IMG/VR virus record: IMGVR_UViG_3300009130_001605
Coordinates: 1 to 64,000 of that record
Direction: 5' to 3' (one strand)
DNA: 64,000 nt
From: a virus
The notes under the pieces were generated by a model. The model did not search any database, had not been told where the DNA came from, and saw nothing but the letters and a program-made list of their open reading frames with translations. The position numbers and the translations under genes are program-made. Shown in pieces: positions 35,070-45,500 of the stretch. How positions within the stretch are numbered: position 1 is the stretch's first letter; each line of letters begins with the position of its first letter.

Positions 35070-36176
35070 ATGAACGAATTTAAAAAATTAACTGAGGACC
35101 CTGTTAGTACAAGACAAGAAACTCAGACATCAAGAGCAATAAACGGTAGTGAACTAACTTACACTTTGTGTGATAGAACTGATCTAAACAGTAGTACAAC
35201 GAATTATTTTGTAAGTTTCAATTTACCTTACACATCTACTGATTTCCCTACTACTTCTCAACTTTCTTTGTCAAAGCCAGAGTTGCAACAGTTAAATGTT
35301 GACAAAATGGTAATAACTCCGATTGCCAAAGAAAATTATAACGAAATTTTAGACGGTAGATCGATTACTTTTACAGTTCCTCAAACAGGTGCTGGGAGTA
35401 TGTCTGCAAAAACAGTTGTATCTTCTACTTATTCTAGTCTTGATAAGAAAAGTACAAATGAATTGTTAGGATCAAACATTGCCTTTTTGTTCTCAGATGA
35501 TGTTAACTTGCCTTACAGTGGTACAACTGGTGACGGATCTTTTGATAACTCATCAAATTCGACTTGGAATACCACTTCTTCTTTTGCTAACAGGCCTGCA
35601 GCGGTTTCATTCAGCAATATGGGTCAAAATGATTACTCTACAGATGGGAGGGATTTTGCTACTGATGTTAATTTGGCTGTTACAGTTGACGAAGGTTATC
35701 CTTTACCAACTTTGAGAGGTTATAACTACGACATCCCTGTTGGATTTGTTGCATTAGATAAAGGGTGGATGATTCTTACTCACCCAAATATTGTTGACAA
35801 CATACCTTATAACGAAGGGTTTAAGTTGTCAGATGGGTCTTTGAACACAGGTCCTACTTCAGCAACAACAGATATTTACTTTACAGATAACACTGTCTCT
35901 CAATTAAGTTTTGTTGATATTAATATAGAATATAAAACTTCTGTTATTGCATTAGTGTTTCCAACAGAATTCTTCTTTACAACGAACAAGTCTTGGGATT
36001 TGGAGAAAAATTATCAAGAACAACAAAATGGGACTTTTGGTTATGATGCTGTTTCAATTTCAGAAATAGCACTTTATAATGCAAAGGGAGAAATTATTGC
36101 CATATCTAAACTTGATAGACCGTTAGAAAAACAATATAACGATTTAGTTACTTTTAACTTAGACATTAACATTTAA
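35070..36176 (+). CDS. virion protein, DRTDL paralogue 1
   Basis: This 368-residue protein is beta-rich and shares its whole length with the protein at 36699: SELTYTLCDRTDLN (28-41), YFVSFNLPYTS, KPELQQLNVDKMVI, VSEIALYNAKGEIIAISKLDRPL near the C-terminus. The two form a tandem paralogue pair with one small gene between them. No outside family is recognised. Late expression is likely. Confidence 0.65.
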   Translation: MNEFKKLTEDPVSTRQETQTSRAINGSELTYTLCDRTDLNSSTTNYFVSFNLPYTSTDFPTTSQLSLSKPELQQLNVDKMVITPIAKENYNEILDGRSITFTVPQTGAGSMSAKTVVSSTYSSLDKKSTNELLGSNIAFLFSDDVNLPYSGTTGDGSFDNSSNSTWNTTSSFANRPAAVSFSNMGQNDYSTDGRDFATDVNLAVTVDEGYPLPTLRGYNYDIPVGFVALDKGWMILTHPNIVDNIPYNEGFKLSDGSLNTGPTSATTDIYFTDNTVSQLSFVDINIEYKTSVIALVFPTEFFFTTNKSWDLEKNYQEQQNGTFGYDAVSISEIALYNAKGEIIAISKLDRPLEKQYNDLVTFNLDINI

Positions 36177-36186
36177 AAATAAAATT

Positions 36187-36693
36187 ATGGCAACATTTAC
36201 AGATAGTGAATATACACCATCATACGCTTTCGCTTCGGTTAACCTAAATACAGTTATAGATGGAGTAACAATGGACCCAAAAGAGGTTTATCAGTGTCAA
36301 ATATCAGTCACAACAGCAGACAATACTCCTGCGTTTGTTGGAGATATAGGCAATTCATCTTTACCATATAATTATTACCAATTAGGTTCTGTTAATGGTA
36401 GATCTTATTATTTAGGAATTGGGGGTATAACAAGGAGTCAACAAAATGTTATTCATTTTTTACCCCTTGGATATAACAGTACATTCCCTGGTTATATAGC
36501 ACCTTTGTCAGCTAATGAATTAACTGATTGGAAGACAGCTTGTAAAAATTGGATCATAAGCACAACTGGGTCTGAAAATGCAACAGTTGGAACAAATATC
36601 GCTCAAACAATAACTGTAAGTTTTTATGGTGTTGAGACAAATAGAGAAGAAGAAGCTGGGTCATTCCAGTTTACATTAAAAACAACAGTATAA
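36187..36693 (+). CDS. hypothetical virion protein
   Basis: This 168-residue protein lies between the two DRTDL paralogues, with 10- and 5-base gaps. It is beta-rich with NYYQLGSVNGRSYYLGIGG (about 59-77) and ends in KTTV. No family is recognised. Confidence 0.6.
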   Translation: MATFTDSEYTPSYAFASVNLNTVIDGVTMDPKEVYQCQISVTTADNTPAFVGDIGNSSLPYNYYQLGSVNGRSYYLGIGGITRSQQNVIHFLPLGYNSTFPGYIAPLSANELTDWKTACKNWIISTTGSENATVGTNIAQTITVSFYGVETNREEEAGSFQFTLKTTV

Positions 36694-36698
36694 AATAA

Positions 36699-37811
36699 AT
36701 GACACAATTCACTAAACAAGTCGTAGACCCTATAAGCACAAAGCAGGAGATTCATACATTAACGGTGGCTAATGGAAGTGGATTGACGTACACTTTTTGT
36801 GATAGAACAGACTTAGCTTCTAAGGAGGCAAATTATTTCATAAGCTTCAATTTACCTTATGAATTTGATGCTTTCCCTTTGACGGACACTGTCGCTCTTC
36901 AAAAGCCAGAGTTGCAACAATTAAACGTTGACCAAATGGTTATTGTAGATATTGATGGTCAATACTATAACGAACTTATAGATGGTAGATCGGTTAACTT
37001 TACTGTACCTCAAACAAGTAATGGTGGTGCCTCTATTTCCGCAAAGACAGTTGTTTCAACAACGTATACAACTTTGGAAAAAAACACAAATGATCAATTC
37101 TTGGGAACAAACATTGCTTATTTATTTTCCGATGATGTTAATTTACCATATACAGGAACAACGACCCTTACAGACAAGTCTTCTGTGACTTCTTGGATAA
37201 ATCCAGACAACGATAGTATCATGGCTGTGCCAGTTGCTACTTCTTATACTGAATTAGATTTAAGTTCTAACGTAAACACAGATCAAAGACCTTTTTCTGA
37301 TGTGAGTTATGCAGTTGATGTTGGTGTTCATTATCCTGGAACTTCAAACCTTGGATACAACTATGATATTCCAGTAGGATTCGTGGCTCTTGATAAAGGT
37401 TATTTAGTACTAACTCATCCTGACATTGTAAATAACATTCCTTTTTCACAAGGTGTTAAAAGACATAGTAATTTACCAAACACAGGATCAACTTCAGCAA
37501 CAACAGACATATATTTTTCAAACACGAGCACTTCTGCTGCTAGGTTTGTCGATATTGATATTAATTACACAACTTCAATTATTTGTATCATTATGCCTAA
37601 GGAGTTTTACAAAACTACAAATCCAAGTTATGACACAATTAGGGCAGCTGAAGAAGAAGCTGCTGGAACAAATGGTATGGAACCTGTCTACATTTCTGAG
37701 ATCGCATTACATAACACAAATAATGAAGTTATTGCTTTTGCAAAATTGGATAGACCATTAAAAAAGACCTATAGTGATTTCGTTAGTTTCACAGTAGACA
37801 TAAAATCATAA
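36699..37811 (+). CDS. virion protein, DRTDL paralogue 2
   Basis: This 370-residue protein is the second copy of the 35070 family: GLTYTFCDRTDLAS (28-41), YFISFNLPYEF, KPELQQLNVDQMVI, NYDIPVGFVALDKGYLVLTHPDIVNNIPF (about 218-246), and a similar C-terminus. Long stretches of DNA are near-identical to the first copy (for example 35279-35312 against 36906-36939), so the duplication is fairly recent or kept alike by recombination. Confidence 0.65.
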   Translation: MTQFTKQVVDPISTKQEIHTLTVANGSGLTYTFCDRTDLASKEANYFISFNLPYEFDAFPLTDTVALQKPELQQLNVDQMVIVDIDGQYYNELIDGRSVNFTVPQTSNGGASISAKTVVSTTYTTLEKNTNDQFLGTNIAYLFSDDVNLPYTGTTTLTDKSSVTSWINPDNDSIMAVPVATSYTELDLSSNVNTDQRPFSDVSYAVDVGVHYPGTSNLGYNYDIPVGFVALDKGYLVLTHPDIVNNIPFSQGVKRHSNLPNTGSTSATTDIYFSNTSTSAARFVDIDINYTTSIICIIMPKEFYKTTNPSYDTIRAAEEEAAGTNGMEPVYISEIALHNTNNEVIAFAKLDRPLKKTYSDFVSFTVDIKS

Positions 37812-37815
37812 AAAA

Positions 37816-38700
37816 ATGGCAAGATTAGAGTCAGCATCAACAATATATGTTCAAGCCTACCTTACAAGTAAGGGTAGAGAATATTTTTCTGGATTTAATT
37901 TAGATGGTGAAAACGCTAGGTTTGATGGTGATATCGATTTGTTTCAAGCAAAAACTTTTTCTTTGTATGATACCGATGTTAATTATAAAACCACACAGCC
38001 ATTAGAATCTGGTGATGTTCCAGATATATCTGGATCAGACGGATGTTTAATGACATCTGCATACCAACTTAGAAAACATTTTTTAACAAATGGTGTAAAT
38101 GTAGAAGAAATACCATTTGATTTTGCTGTTATTAGATATTCTTGGGAAGCAGTTGGCTATCAAACTGATGTGGATACTAGAACTGCAATTTTGGGTACAG
38201 GATCAGATGCTGTTGACATGGTAGATGTTGGTTATGATAGAGGTACTCAAGTTAACATGACTTACCCAAACCCTGTTGGTGGAGTAGAAAGATATGTTGG
38301 ACCATCTGAAGATGAATATTATTTAAAATGGGGTAGGGACAATGCAAGTGCAAGTGTTGGAGGTAAATATACAGAAAGTGTTCTTGTTGATTTTAATAGA
38401 CTTATAGAAGACTTTGGTACCGTTGAAGAATTTCAAGTTAGACTAAGATCTTATTGGGTTAGTAGCATTGCTATTAGTGGGCCATTGACAGTTGAATTAA
38501 CCACTTATACAGGTGGTGAAATGGTTTATGATTCATATACATTTAATTACTTTAATGAAGGTGGCGTAGAATCTTTTACAACAAGTTTTGATACCGTTTT
38601 AAATCATTATGTAGTAAATGGGAATGAAAATGGTAGTGATGTTGGATTAATAAGTTTTAATGCAGCAACAAGAACTGCTAGTTTAATAAAAGTTGAATAA
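37816..38700 (+). CDS. modular virion protein: GR adaptor plus FDFAVIRY domain
   Basis: This 294-residue protein has two parts. Residues 10-95 are the GR-type adaptor (YLTSKGREYFSGFN, FSLYDTDVNYK, GDVPDISG). Residues 99-294, from IPFDFAVIRYSW, match the last 175 residues of the gpI-like baseplate protein at 29308 (FDFAVIRYKW, KWG/TWG, YTGGEM/YLGGEI). The two domains meet at a short linker with no spacer. Either domain may bind a common partner in the tail. Confidence 0.65.
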   Translation: MARLESASTIYVQAYLTSKGREYFSGFNLDGENARFDGDIDLFQAKTFSLYDTDVNYKTTQPLESGDVPDISGSDGCLMTSAYQLRKHFLTNGVNVEEIPFDFAVIRYSWEAVGYQTDVDTRTAILGTGSDAVDMVDVGYDRGTQVNMTYPNPVGGVERYVGPSEDEYYLKWGRDNASASVGGKYTESVLVDFNRLIEDFGTVEEFQVRLRSYWVSSIAISGPLTVELTTYTGGEMVYDSYTFNYFNEGGVESFTTSFDTVLNHYVVNGNENGSDVGLISFNAATRTASLIKVE

Positions 38701-38743
38701 AAACAATTACATCATTTATAAAGTTTAAAATTTTTAATAATAT

Positions 38744-38758
38744 TATTTATTAATAAAA
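38744..38758 (+). promoter_or_regulatory. late-type promoter motif TATTTATTAATAAAA
   Basis: Exact copy of the 15-mer at 10422 and 56657; it lies 4 bases before the ATG at 38763. Confidence 0.6.
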
Positions 38759-38762
38759 CACT

Positions 38763-40652
38763 ATGTCAAAAATAAGCTCAGCCACATCACTTACACTCAC
38801 TGCGTATCTAACCGAAAAAGGTAGAGACTACTTGGCTGGGTTTAATGGAAACAGCTCTAATAGAATTGTTGATGGGACGGACATGTTTAAGCCAACGAAA
38901 TTTACCCTTTACGACAGTGATGTAAATTATAGGGTTTCGGATAAACTTACAACAGGAGATCCAACCGATCTTGCTGGAAATAAAGGGGACAATTGTCTAA
39001 GTACAATTGCCAATCAAGTAAAAAAGAACATTCTAATTTATGAAGAAGGAAATACACCAACAATCTCTTTCGAATCTGATCTTTATGTGATAGACGAGGG
39101 GCAGGCTGTTTCTTTTCCAACATTATTAAGTCACTTGCAATTTGGTTTCATAAACAAGTCTGTAGATATATCAATTGACGAAGTTAGGTCAACTCTTGCA
39201 CCAAATCAATATTCAATTGATAATACACCTTCTACATTCACATACGAAGGGAGTATACAGGAATTTACATCCAACTTCACATCTACAACAGACGAAGAGT
39301 TTTTAATTGGTGAAACAAGGGATGTGGTTTTAACTCTCAGTAATTTTGTTGAAGCAGAGCCAGGTGAAATAACGGAGACAACAATAAGAATTAATGGAAC
39401 GGCTCCTCTTGAAATACCAATTAACTTTGATAGATTGGAGGATTCAGTCAGAACAGGATATGATGGACAGCATGGAAACATTGTTATAAATAATGGGTTG
39501 TTAACAGAGCCTTCTTTTGCTAATGCAACAGAAAACTATATGGAAATTGAGATTTCTGATAATCTAATTCCATATATAGACTTATTAAATATTAAAATTA
39601 TAGAATCTGATGTATTAGCTGAAAGTAACAGGCCAATAATATTAGTTGATCGGCATACTGTGTCTTCTATGATAAGAAATGGAGAAAGAGTTCCATTTGA
39701 GATGCTAGAGGGTGATGACAGTTTTGCTATTGACACAAGGATTAGCACAATAGATTCTATTGACTCTTCTTTCAGGGGTTCTATCACATTTAGGATTGTA
39801 GAAGCTGGAGAAGGGATTTCAGTTGGAGTAAGAGATACTTATGTAATAAATGTAGAAGGTGTTGATCAACCTGTTATTCCAGAATGTGTTCCTGCTGTTT
39901 TTGAAGACCCTATGTTTGATGAAGGTAATTATCGTTGGGCACACACAGTCAATGCTCATATTCCATCATATATTGAAAATCTTGATAATAACAATCAAGC
40001 TGTTTTGGCTGTAGAGTCTTTTGATCAATGGCAAGATTCCACAAATGGTGTATCTATGGCTTTTGGTGGTCCTCTAAGTGAGTATGATCGCTCAGACATA
40101 CCAGGGGAAGTGTCTCTTCAAGAAAGGTGGAAATTAATAGATCCTGAAAAAAACATTGATAGTGATTCTGGTATATATTCAAAAATACTTTTTGAAAACG
40201 GAGGAAGTCTTTCTGGTGATTATATTGCAAAAATAAGCATAAGGGCCTATACCGCTGGTAACCCTAGAGATATATTAAGAAGGCCTAGGGTTTATATAGT
40301 TGCAGGGTATAATAACTCTGATTTTGAAATTAAAGCGGAACAAAATTTCGATGTTGAAAATGGTGTCACTGATTCTGGAGTTCCTGATTTTATAAATATT
40401 GAGCTCCCTATAACACTTGATGGAGAAAGTTATTTTGGTTTTTTCGTAAAAGCAATTGATGGAGCTACAGCAGAAGGGGCTTCTGGGGTTAGACTGCCAG
40501 CTTTTGGATATGAAGAATGTCTAAACGAGCCAGACAGAGAATTAAGAGACGTTCCTCAAGGTCAAATTTGGGCGTGTACTAAAGAGTTTGGGGGTACTAT
40601 CGAATTTGCTACCAATGTAGAAGTGGATTCTTTTCAGGTAATTTGTCCATAA
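38763..40652 (+). CDS. modular virion protein with GR-type adaptor
   Basis: This 629-residue protein starts with the GR-type adaptor (YLTEKGRDYLAGFN, FTLYDSDVNYRVSD, GDPTDLAG). Residues 110-370 are acidic beta-strand repeats; the C-terminal part (about 380-560) has an NYRWAHTVNAH start and resembles a carbohydrate-binding sandwich with a KISIRAYTAGN strand pattern. The end holds three Cys near the last strands (ECL, ACT, ICP). A binding role at the host surface is inferred. Confidence 0.6.
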   Translation: MSKISSATSLTLTAYLTEKGRDYLAGFNGNSSNRIVDGTDMFKPTKFTLYDSDVNYRVSDKLTTGDPTDLAGNKGDNCLSTIANQVKKNILIYEEGNTPTISFESDLYVIDEGQAVSFPTLLSHLQFGFINKSVDISIDEVRSTLAPNQYSIDNTPSTFTYEGSIQEFTSNFTSTTDEEFLIGETRDVVLTLSNFVEAEPGEITETTIRINGTAPLEIPINFDRLEDSVRTGYDGQHGNIVINNGLLTEPSFANATENYMEIEISDNLIPYIDLLNIKIIESDVLAESNRPIILVDRHTVSSMIRNGERVPFEMLEGDDSFAIDTRISTIDSIDSSFRGSITFRIVEAGEGISVGVRDTYVINVEGVDQPVIPECVPAVFEDPMFDEGNYRWAHTVNAHIPSYIENLDNNNQAVLAVESFDQWQDSTNGVSMAFGGPLSEYDRSDIPGEVSLQERWKLIDPEKNIDSDSGIYSKILFENGGSLSGDYIAKISIRAYTAGNPRDILRRPRVYIVAGYNNSDFEIKAEQNFDVENGVTDSGVPDFINIELPITLDGESYFGFFVKAIDGATAEGASGVRLPAFGYEECLNEPDRELRDVPQGQIWACTKEFGGTIEFATNVEVDSFQVICP

Positions 40653-40683
40653 AATTAAACAAAATGTCAAAATAAGGTATAAC

Positions 40684-40694
40684 TATTTATTAAG
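40684..40694 (+). promoter_or_regulatory. late-type promoter motif (weak copy)
   Basis: TATTTATTAAG lies 58 bases before the resolvase ATG, farther than in the other copies, so its use is doubtful. Confidence 0.3.
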
Positions 40695-40752
40695 ACGTGT
40701 GTTTAAACTTGACTTTGTCAAATTGGCTTATTAGATTAAAACAAAAACGAGA

Positions 40753-41319
40753 ATGTTAATAAGTTTAGATATATCAACTTCAGTAATAGGAATCACATCT
40801 TTCGATGAAGAAACTGGTGCTTTAATTGAATTGGATTACATAAAATTCAAATCAGGTAAAACCATTTTCGAAAAATTAGAGGATTTCAAAGAGAAGATAA
40901 AACATTACGAAGGTGCAAATGTAAATTACATTGCAATCGAGGAACCATTAAAGAAATTTATGGGTAAATTCTCAAATGCATCAACAATATCTTTGCTTAA
41001 TTTTTTCAATGGGATGATTAGTTCATACATGTACACAACTTTCGGAATTGAGCCATGGTATATGAATGTGAATACAGTTCGTAAAACTGCATTTCCAGAA
41101 GTTAAATTAAACGCAAAGAATATTAAGCATGAAATCTGGGGACAGGTTAAAAACTGTGAACCTCAAATAAATTGGAAGTATTCAAAAAGAACAATGAAGC
41201 TTATGCAAGAAAACTACGATATGACAGATTCATATGCAGTAGGCAGAGCATATCTTAGAACATTAAATGAAAGTGGAAAAATAACTCTTAAAGAAGATTA
41301 TTTCGAAACTAAATCATAA
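40753..41319 (+). CDS. RuvC-like Holliday junction resolvase
   Basis: This 188-residue protein has the RuvC/RNase H-like fold: LDISTSVIG at the start (Asp6), IEEPL (Glu63/Glu64) at the end of the third strand, and DMTDSYAVGRAYL near the C-terminus (Asp156/Asp159), the three acidic sites that bind two metal ions. The product cuts branched DNA, a job done in T4 by endonuclease VII; a RuvC type is an alternative used in many large phages. A terminator follows. Confidence 0.75.
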   Translation: MLISLDISTSVIGITSFDEETGALIELDYIKFKSGKTIFEKLEDFKEKIKHYEGANVNYIAIEEPLKKFMGKFSNASTISLLNFFNGMISSYMYTTFGIEPWYMNVNTVRKTAFPEVKLNAKNIKHEIWGQVKNCEPQINWKYSKRTMKLMQENYDMTDSYAVGRAYLRTLNESGKITLKEDYFETKS

Positions 41320-41350
41320 GACACTTATTTGTGGTTAGATGAGGGAAATT

Positions 41351-41381
41351 GGATAGGTATTTTTATCTATCCTTTTTTTTT
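41351..41381 (+). terminator. rho-independent terminator after the resolvase
   Basis: GGATAGGTA (41351-41359) pairs with TATCTATCC (41364-41372, one G-T pair) around TTTT, followed by nine Ts. It lies 32 bases after the resolvase stop. Confidence 0.8.
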
Positions 41382-41516
41382 ACAAGCCTTCTATTGAAGA
41401 AAGCGATGATATTACTCTTAGTAATACTTACCCAATTCATGTGGAAAAAATTTATGGCACAAATGAATAAGTAAAGAATTATAGCAAGTAATTTTTTTTA
41501 TGTCATAAATTTCATT

Positions 41517-41524
41517 TATATTTG
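41517..41524 (+). promoter_or_regulatory. Bacteroidota-type -7 box (TATATTTG)
   Basis: TATATTTG is a perfect TAnnTTTG, followed by CC as at 3860. The primase ATG (41531) is only 6 bases further, so the transcript would be nearly leaderless. Confidence 0.5.
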
Positions 41525-41530
41525 CCTGAT

Positions 41531-42502
41531 ATGACAGATGTAGACGAAATGCTTATTTTTCTTGTTGAGGATATTCTTGGACCACACAGGCCAACTAAGA
41601 AGGATAACCCACAAAAATACTTCCATTGCAAAAGCCCACAGTGCATACACAATCATGATAAATTTCATTTAGCATATAATGCTGAAAAACGTGTATTCAA
41701 GTGCTTTAAATGTGAAAACAAAGGATCTATACAAAGATTGGTTTCTTACTATGGTGGTAAAACTCATAGTGAGAAATTAAAACTAATCCTTCCATATCAC
41801 ATTCCGCAAAGTTACTTTGATAGACCTAAGGTTGACTTTGCAAATGTTACTTGTGAATTACCAAAAGAATATCTTCCTCTTTGGAAAAAAAGAGATTCAT
41901 TTAAGTATAGACAAGCACTCGACTATGTGATTAATACTCGAAAGATCACAATGGAACAGATTAAGGAATACAACATCGGTTACACCGAGGAAGGTAATCG
42001 TAAGTTGCGTATCATCATCCCATCGTACAACAGTAGTGGCAAGGTGAATTACTATGAAGCAAGAGCTTATTGGGATAAGATTAAGATGAACTATATCAAG
42101 CCTGACAATCCGAATAAAGATGATGTTATATTTTTTGAGAATAGGGTTAATTGGGATTTACCAGTATTCCTAGTGGAAGGAGTATTCGATGCATTGAGAG
42201 TTCCTAATGCAATACCTATGCTTGGGAAGATACCTTCTTACTATTTGATTTCGAAATTACTTGAGCATAACTCCAGGGTTATTCTTTGTCTTGATGAAGA
42301 TGCAATCAAAGAAGCGTATGAAATATACGAAGATTTCTCTTCTCTTGGTCTTGATATGTACTTTATTGACATGTCTGGTAGAAAGGATATATCTAAAATT
42401 TTTGAAGATAATGGTAAGAAAGCTATTGTTGATTTGCTTAAGACGATTCAAAAGCTTAACTTTGAGAAATTTCTCGAAAAACTAATACAATATGAGCGTT
42501 AA
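41531..42502 (+). CDS. DnaG-type DNA primase
   Basis: This 323-residue protein starts at ATG 41531 rather than a TTG 9 bases earlier. It has an N-terminal zinc-binding domain (Cys33, Cys38, His42, and Cys58-x2-Cys61), a linker, and a TOPRIM core: VEGVFD (Glu216) and LDEDA (Asp255, Asp257). It makes RNA primers for lagging-strand synthesis. It is shorter than bacterial DnaG and lacks a C-terminal helicase-binding domain. Its last codons overlap the next gene by 11 bases. Confidence 0.85.
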   Translation: MTDVDEMLIFLVEDILGPHRPTKKDNPQKYFHCKSPQCIHNHDKFHLAYNAEKRVFKCFKCENKGSIQRLVSYYGGKTHSEKLKLILPYHIPQSYFDRPKVDFANVTCELPKEYLPLWKKRDSFKYRQALDYVINTRKITMEQIKEYNIGYTEEGNRKLRIIIPSYNSSGKVNYYEARAYWDKIKMNYIKPDNPNKDDVIFFENRVNWDLPVFLVEGVFDALRVPNAIPMLGKIPSYYLISKLLEHNSRVILCLDEDAIKEAYEIYEDFSSLGLDMYFIDMSGRKDISKIFEDNGKKAIVDLLKTIQKLNFEKFLEKLIQYER

Positions 42503-45500
42503 AAAAATAGCACACTTTGCCGATATACAATTAAGAAGAGGGTCGAGACACGAAGAATTCAAACAAGTTTTCCTAAGGGTTTATGATGACCTTAGAAAAG
42601 AAAAGCCTGATAGAATTTATTTGGCAGGAGACATTTTTCACAATAAGATCGATATGTCTCCAAACTTGGTTTTAATAACCAATCAATTTTTTTCTGAATT
42701 ATCAAAAATAGCACCAGTTGACATTATACCAGGTAACCATGACCTTAATTTGTCACAGTTATCTCAAGGTGACACAATTCTCTCAATTATAGATCCTCTT
42801 TATAACGGGGTTGTTGTAAGAGAAAATGATGATGCCACAACTGATTATTGGAAACAATATGGAGACAGGTATGGTATTTTCTATTTCCCAGAAAGTGGAT
42901 ATTACAATATCGATTCTGAGACCGTTTACGGACATTACTCTTGTATCGATGGGAAAATACTTAACCTAACACAAAAAGACCCACAAAAGAACTACATTGC
43001 CCTCTATCATGGACAAGTGTATGAGTCGATGAATGACAATGGGTCTATGAACATGGGTCATGATTTATTGAAGATCGAAGCGTTCAATAACTTCGATATT
43101 GTTGCAATGGGAGATATTCATGAACACCAGACGTTCAGAGATAATCACTCAATGGCATACCCAGGAAGTCTTATTCAACAGGGGTATGGAGAGTCAATTG
43201 AAAAGGGTTACATCGTATGGGATGTTGAAGACAGGAGTTTCAGAAAGAAATATATCCCGAATGATTACGGATTTGCAAAAATCAGTATTTCTCATGGAGA
43301 ACTTTGGGAAGACAGGCTTAGGAACATGCAATTCTCTAACGACAAAGAAAAAACTAAAGTCTATGTCGAATGGGAAGATTATGATGAAAATTATTCTGTC
43401 GAGAAAGAAGATCAAATTGTAAAATTCCTTAAAAACCAATACGGATGTAAAGTTATCACTGTTGTTCACAAATCGATTGTGAAAAATGCGGAGCTTGCAG
43501 TTGAGGATGGAGAGGCGGACATAATGCTTGAAAAAGATTTCATCGAAGTATTAAAAGAGTACATCGAGGACAATGATGAGCAATTTGATCTGGAGAATGT
43601 AGACATAGATGACATTTTAAAGTTTGCAAAAACTGTTGATAATGAATTAGGGATTGAGATTGGCAAAAACTATTCAAATGTATCTTGGTACATCGAGTCT
43701 TTTGAGGTTTGTAATTTATTTTCATACGGTACAACACCAATTAAGTTCGACTTTAGAACTCTTCGAGGACTAACTGGTATCTTTGGTCCAAATTACTCAG
43801 GTAAAACAAACTTTATCAAATCTCTTGTTTGGGGGTTATTCCAAAGCATTTTGGGAGGTGGAGATGCTAAGAAACTTGTAAACATATTCACAGAAAAGGA
43901 TAAGGCTTACGTGAACATCTATATTGACCTTGGTGGCCAAAAGATTCGTATTCTACGTTCTGTTCGTAATGTTGTGAAGAAAGACGGAACAATTAAAAAC
44001 GAATACGATGTTAGGTATGAGAAATGGATCAAGAATGATACGTCTGGTGTTTGGGAGTGGAAGGCTGAGGAAAACGATAAGAAAACAAACACAAAGTCTG
44101 CTGTAAAGGAACAAGTGATCGAAGCAATCGGTACCCCTGAAGATTTCACCAAAGTAAATCTTCAGTCTGAGAACGGTAAAGACAACTACCTTAACTCCGA
44201 GCAACAAGGCAAGAATAAGTTGATGAAGAAATACTTAGGACTTCAACCTTATTCTGACAGATTTGATTATGTGAAAAAGAAATATTTTAATCCAATTTCT
44301 AGGGAGCAGAAAAAACTTGGTGATGTAAATGCTATTTACGAAGACTTGAAGGAAGCTAAGGAAAAACTCGCAATCGATAGAGAGAACTTCAAAAAGCTCA
44401 ATAAAGAAAAAGAAGAAAAAAGTGAACTTGCAGATAAATACAACTCTGAGATTATAAAACTTAGTGAACAACTTCATGCTATTGATGCCACAAGAGAGAA
44501 GAGTGTTGATGAAGTTGAGAACAAAATCGGTGACACAAAAAAATTGTTGTCTGAAAACAAGAAAAAATACTCCGAATTAGAAGAGTGGCTATCTAATAAT
44601 TTCAAGAAAGAAATGCCAGAAGAGATTAATGGTACAGTAGAGACAATAAGCACTGCATTGTTAAAAAAGAAACAAGAACTAGAACAGGCAAGAAATTGTT
44701 TTAAAAAATCTAATGAATGGATTAAAGTTAATCCAAAAAAGGATGAAGTTGATATTTCTGATTTTGAAAAAGAGGTTGATAATATCAAAGCTGATATTGT
44801 TAAGTATGAAAACATGCTCCCTAATTTTAGGGGAGAAAAATGCACTTCATGTGGACATGTGTCTCACGAGCCTCAGCCAGAAAGAGAAAAAGGTTGCCTA
44901 AACTATATCGCAGGATTAAAGGAAAAGCTAAGTGAAGTTAAGTCAAAAATAGATGATGCTAAATCTATTGTTGATCATAACTTGAGGGTAGATATGGCTA
45001 ATTCTGAATTGTCAAACTTAAAGTCTAAAGGTCAAGTCCTAAAATCTGAAGTAGATGAGTTTTCTAGGAAATTGAAGGTTTTGGAAAGTTCTAAAGATCT
45101 CATTGAGAAAAACAGGCTTGTAGATTACAAATCTGCCGAGTTAAAGAATTTTAGAAACTTCATAGATAGAGATAAAGACTTGTTGATCGAATACAGTGAA
45201 ACAATTGTAAAGATTAAACAAAACGAAGAGAATGCTCAGGTTAATGCAAAGATTAACGTTGACATTAAATCGAAAAAAGATAAATTGACTGAATTGAAGT
45301 ACGCTGTTTCAAATATAGAGAGACAACGTGTAGAAGTGAACGGTGATATTCGTGTCAATTCAAAAGCAATCGATGATTATGAAAATCAACTTGAGAGCAT
45401 AAGAGAGCAGGAAAAGATGTACAAGGTTTATTCAATCTATGTTCAATGCACAAGTAGGGATGGTATCCCTGCAAACATTATCAGAAAGAAACTTCCGTCT

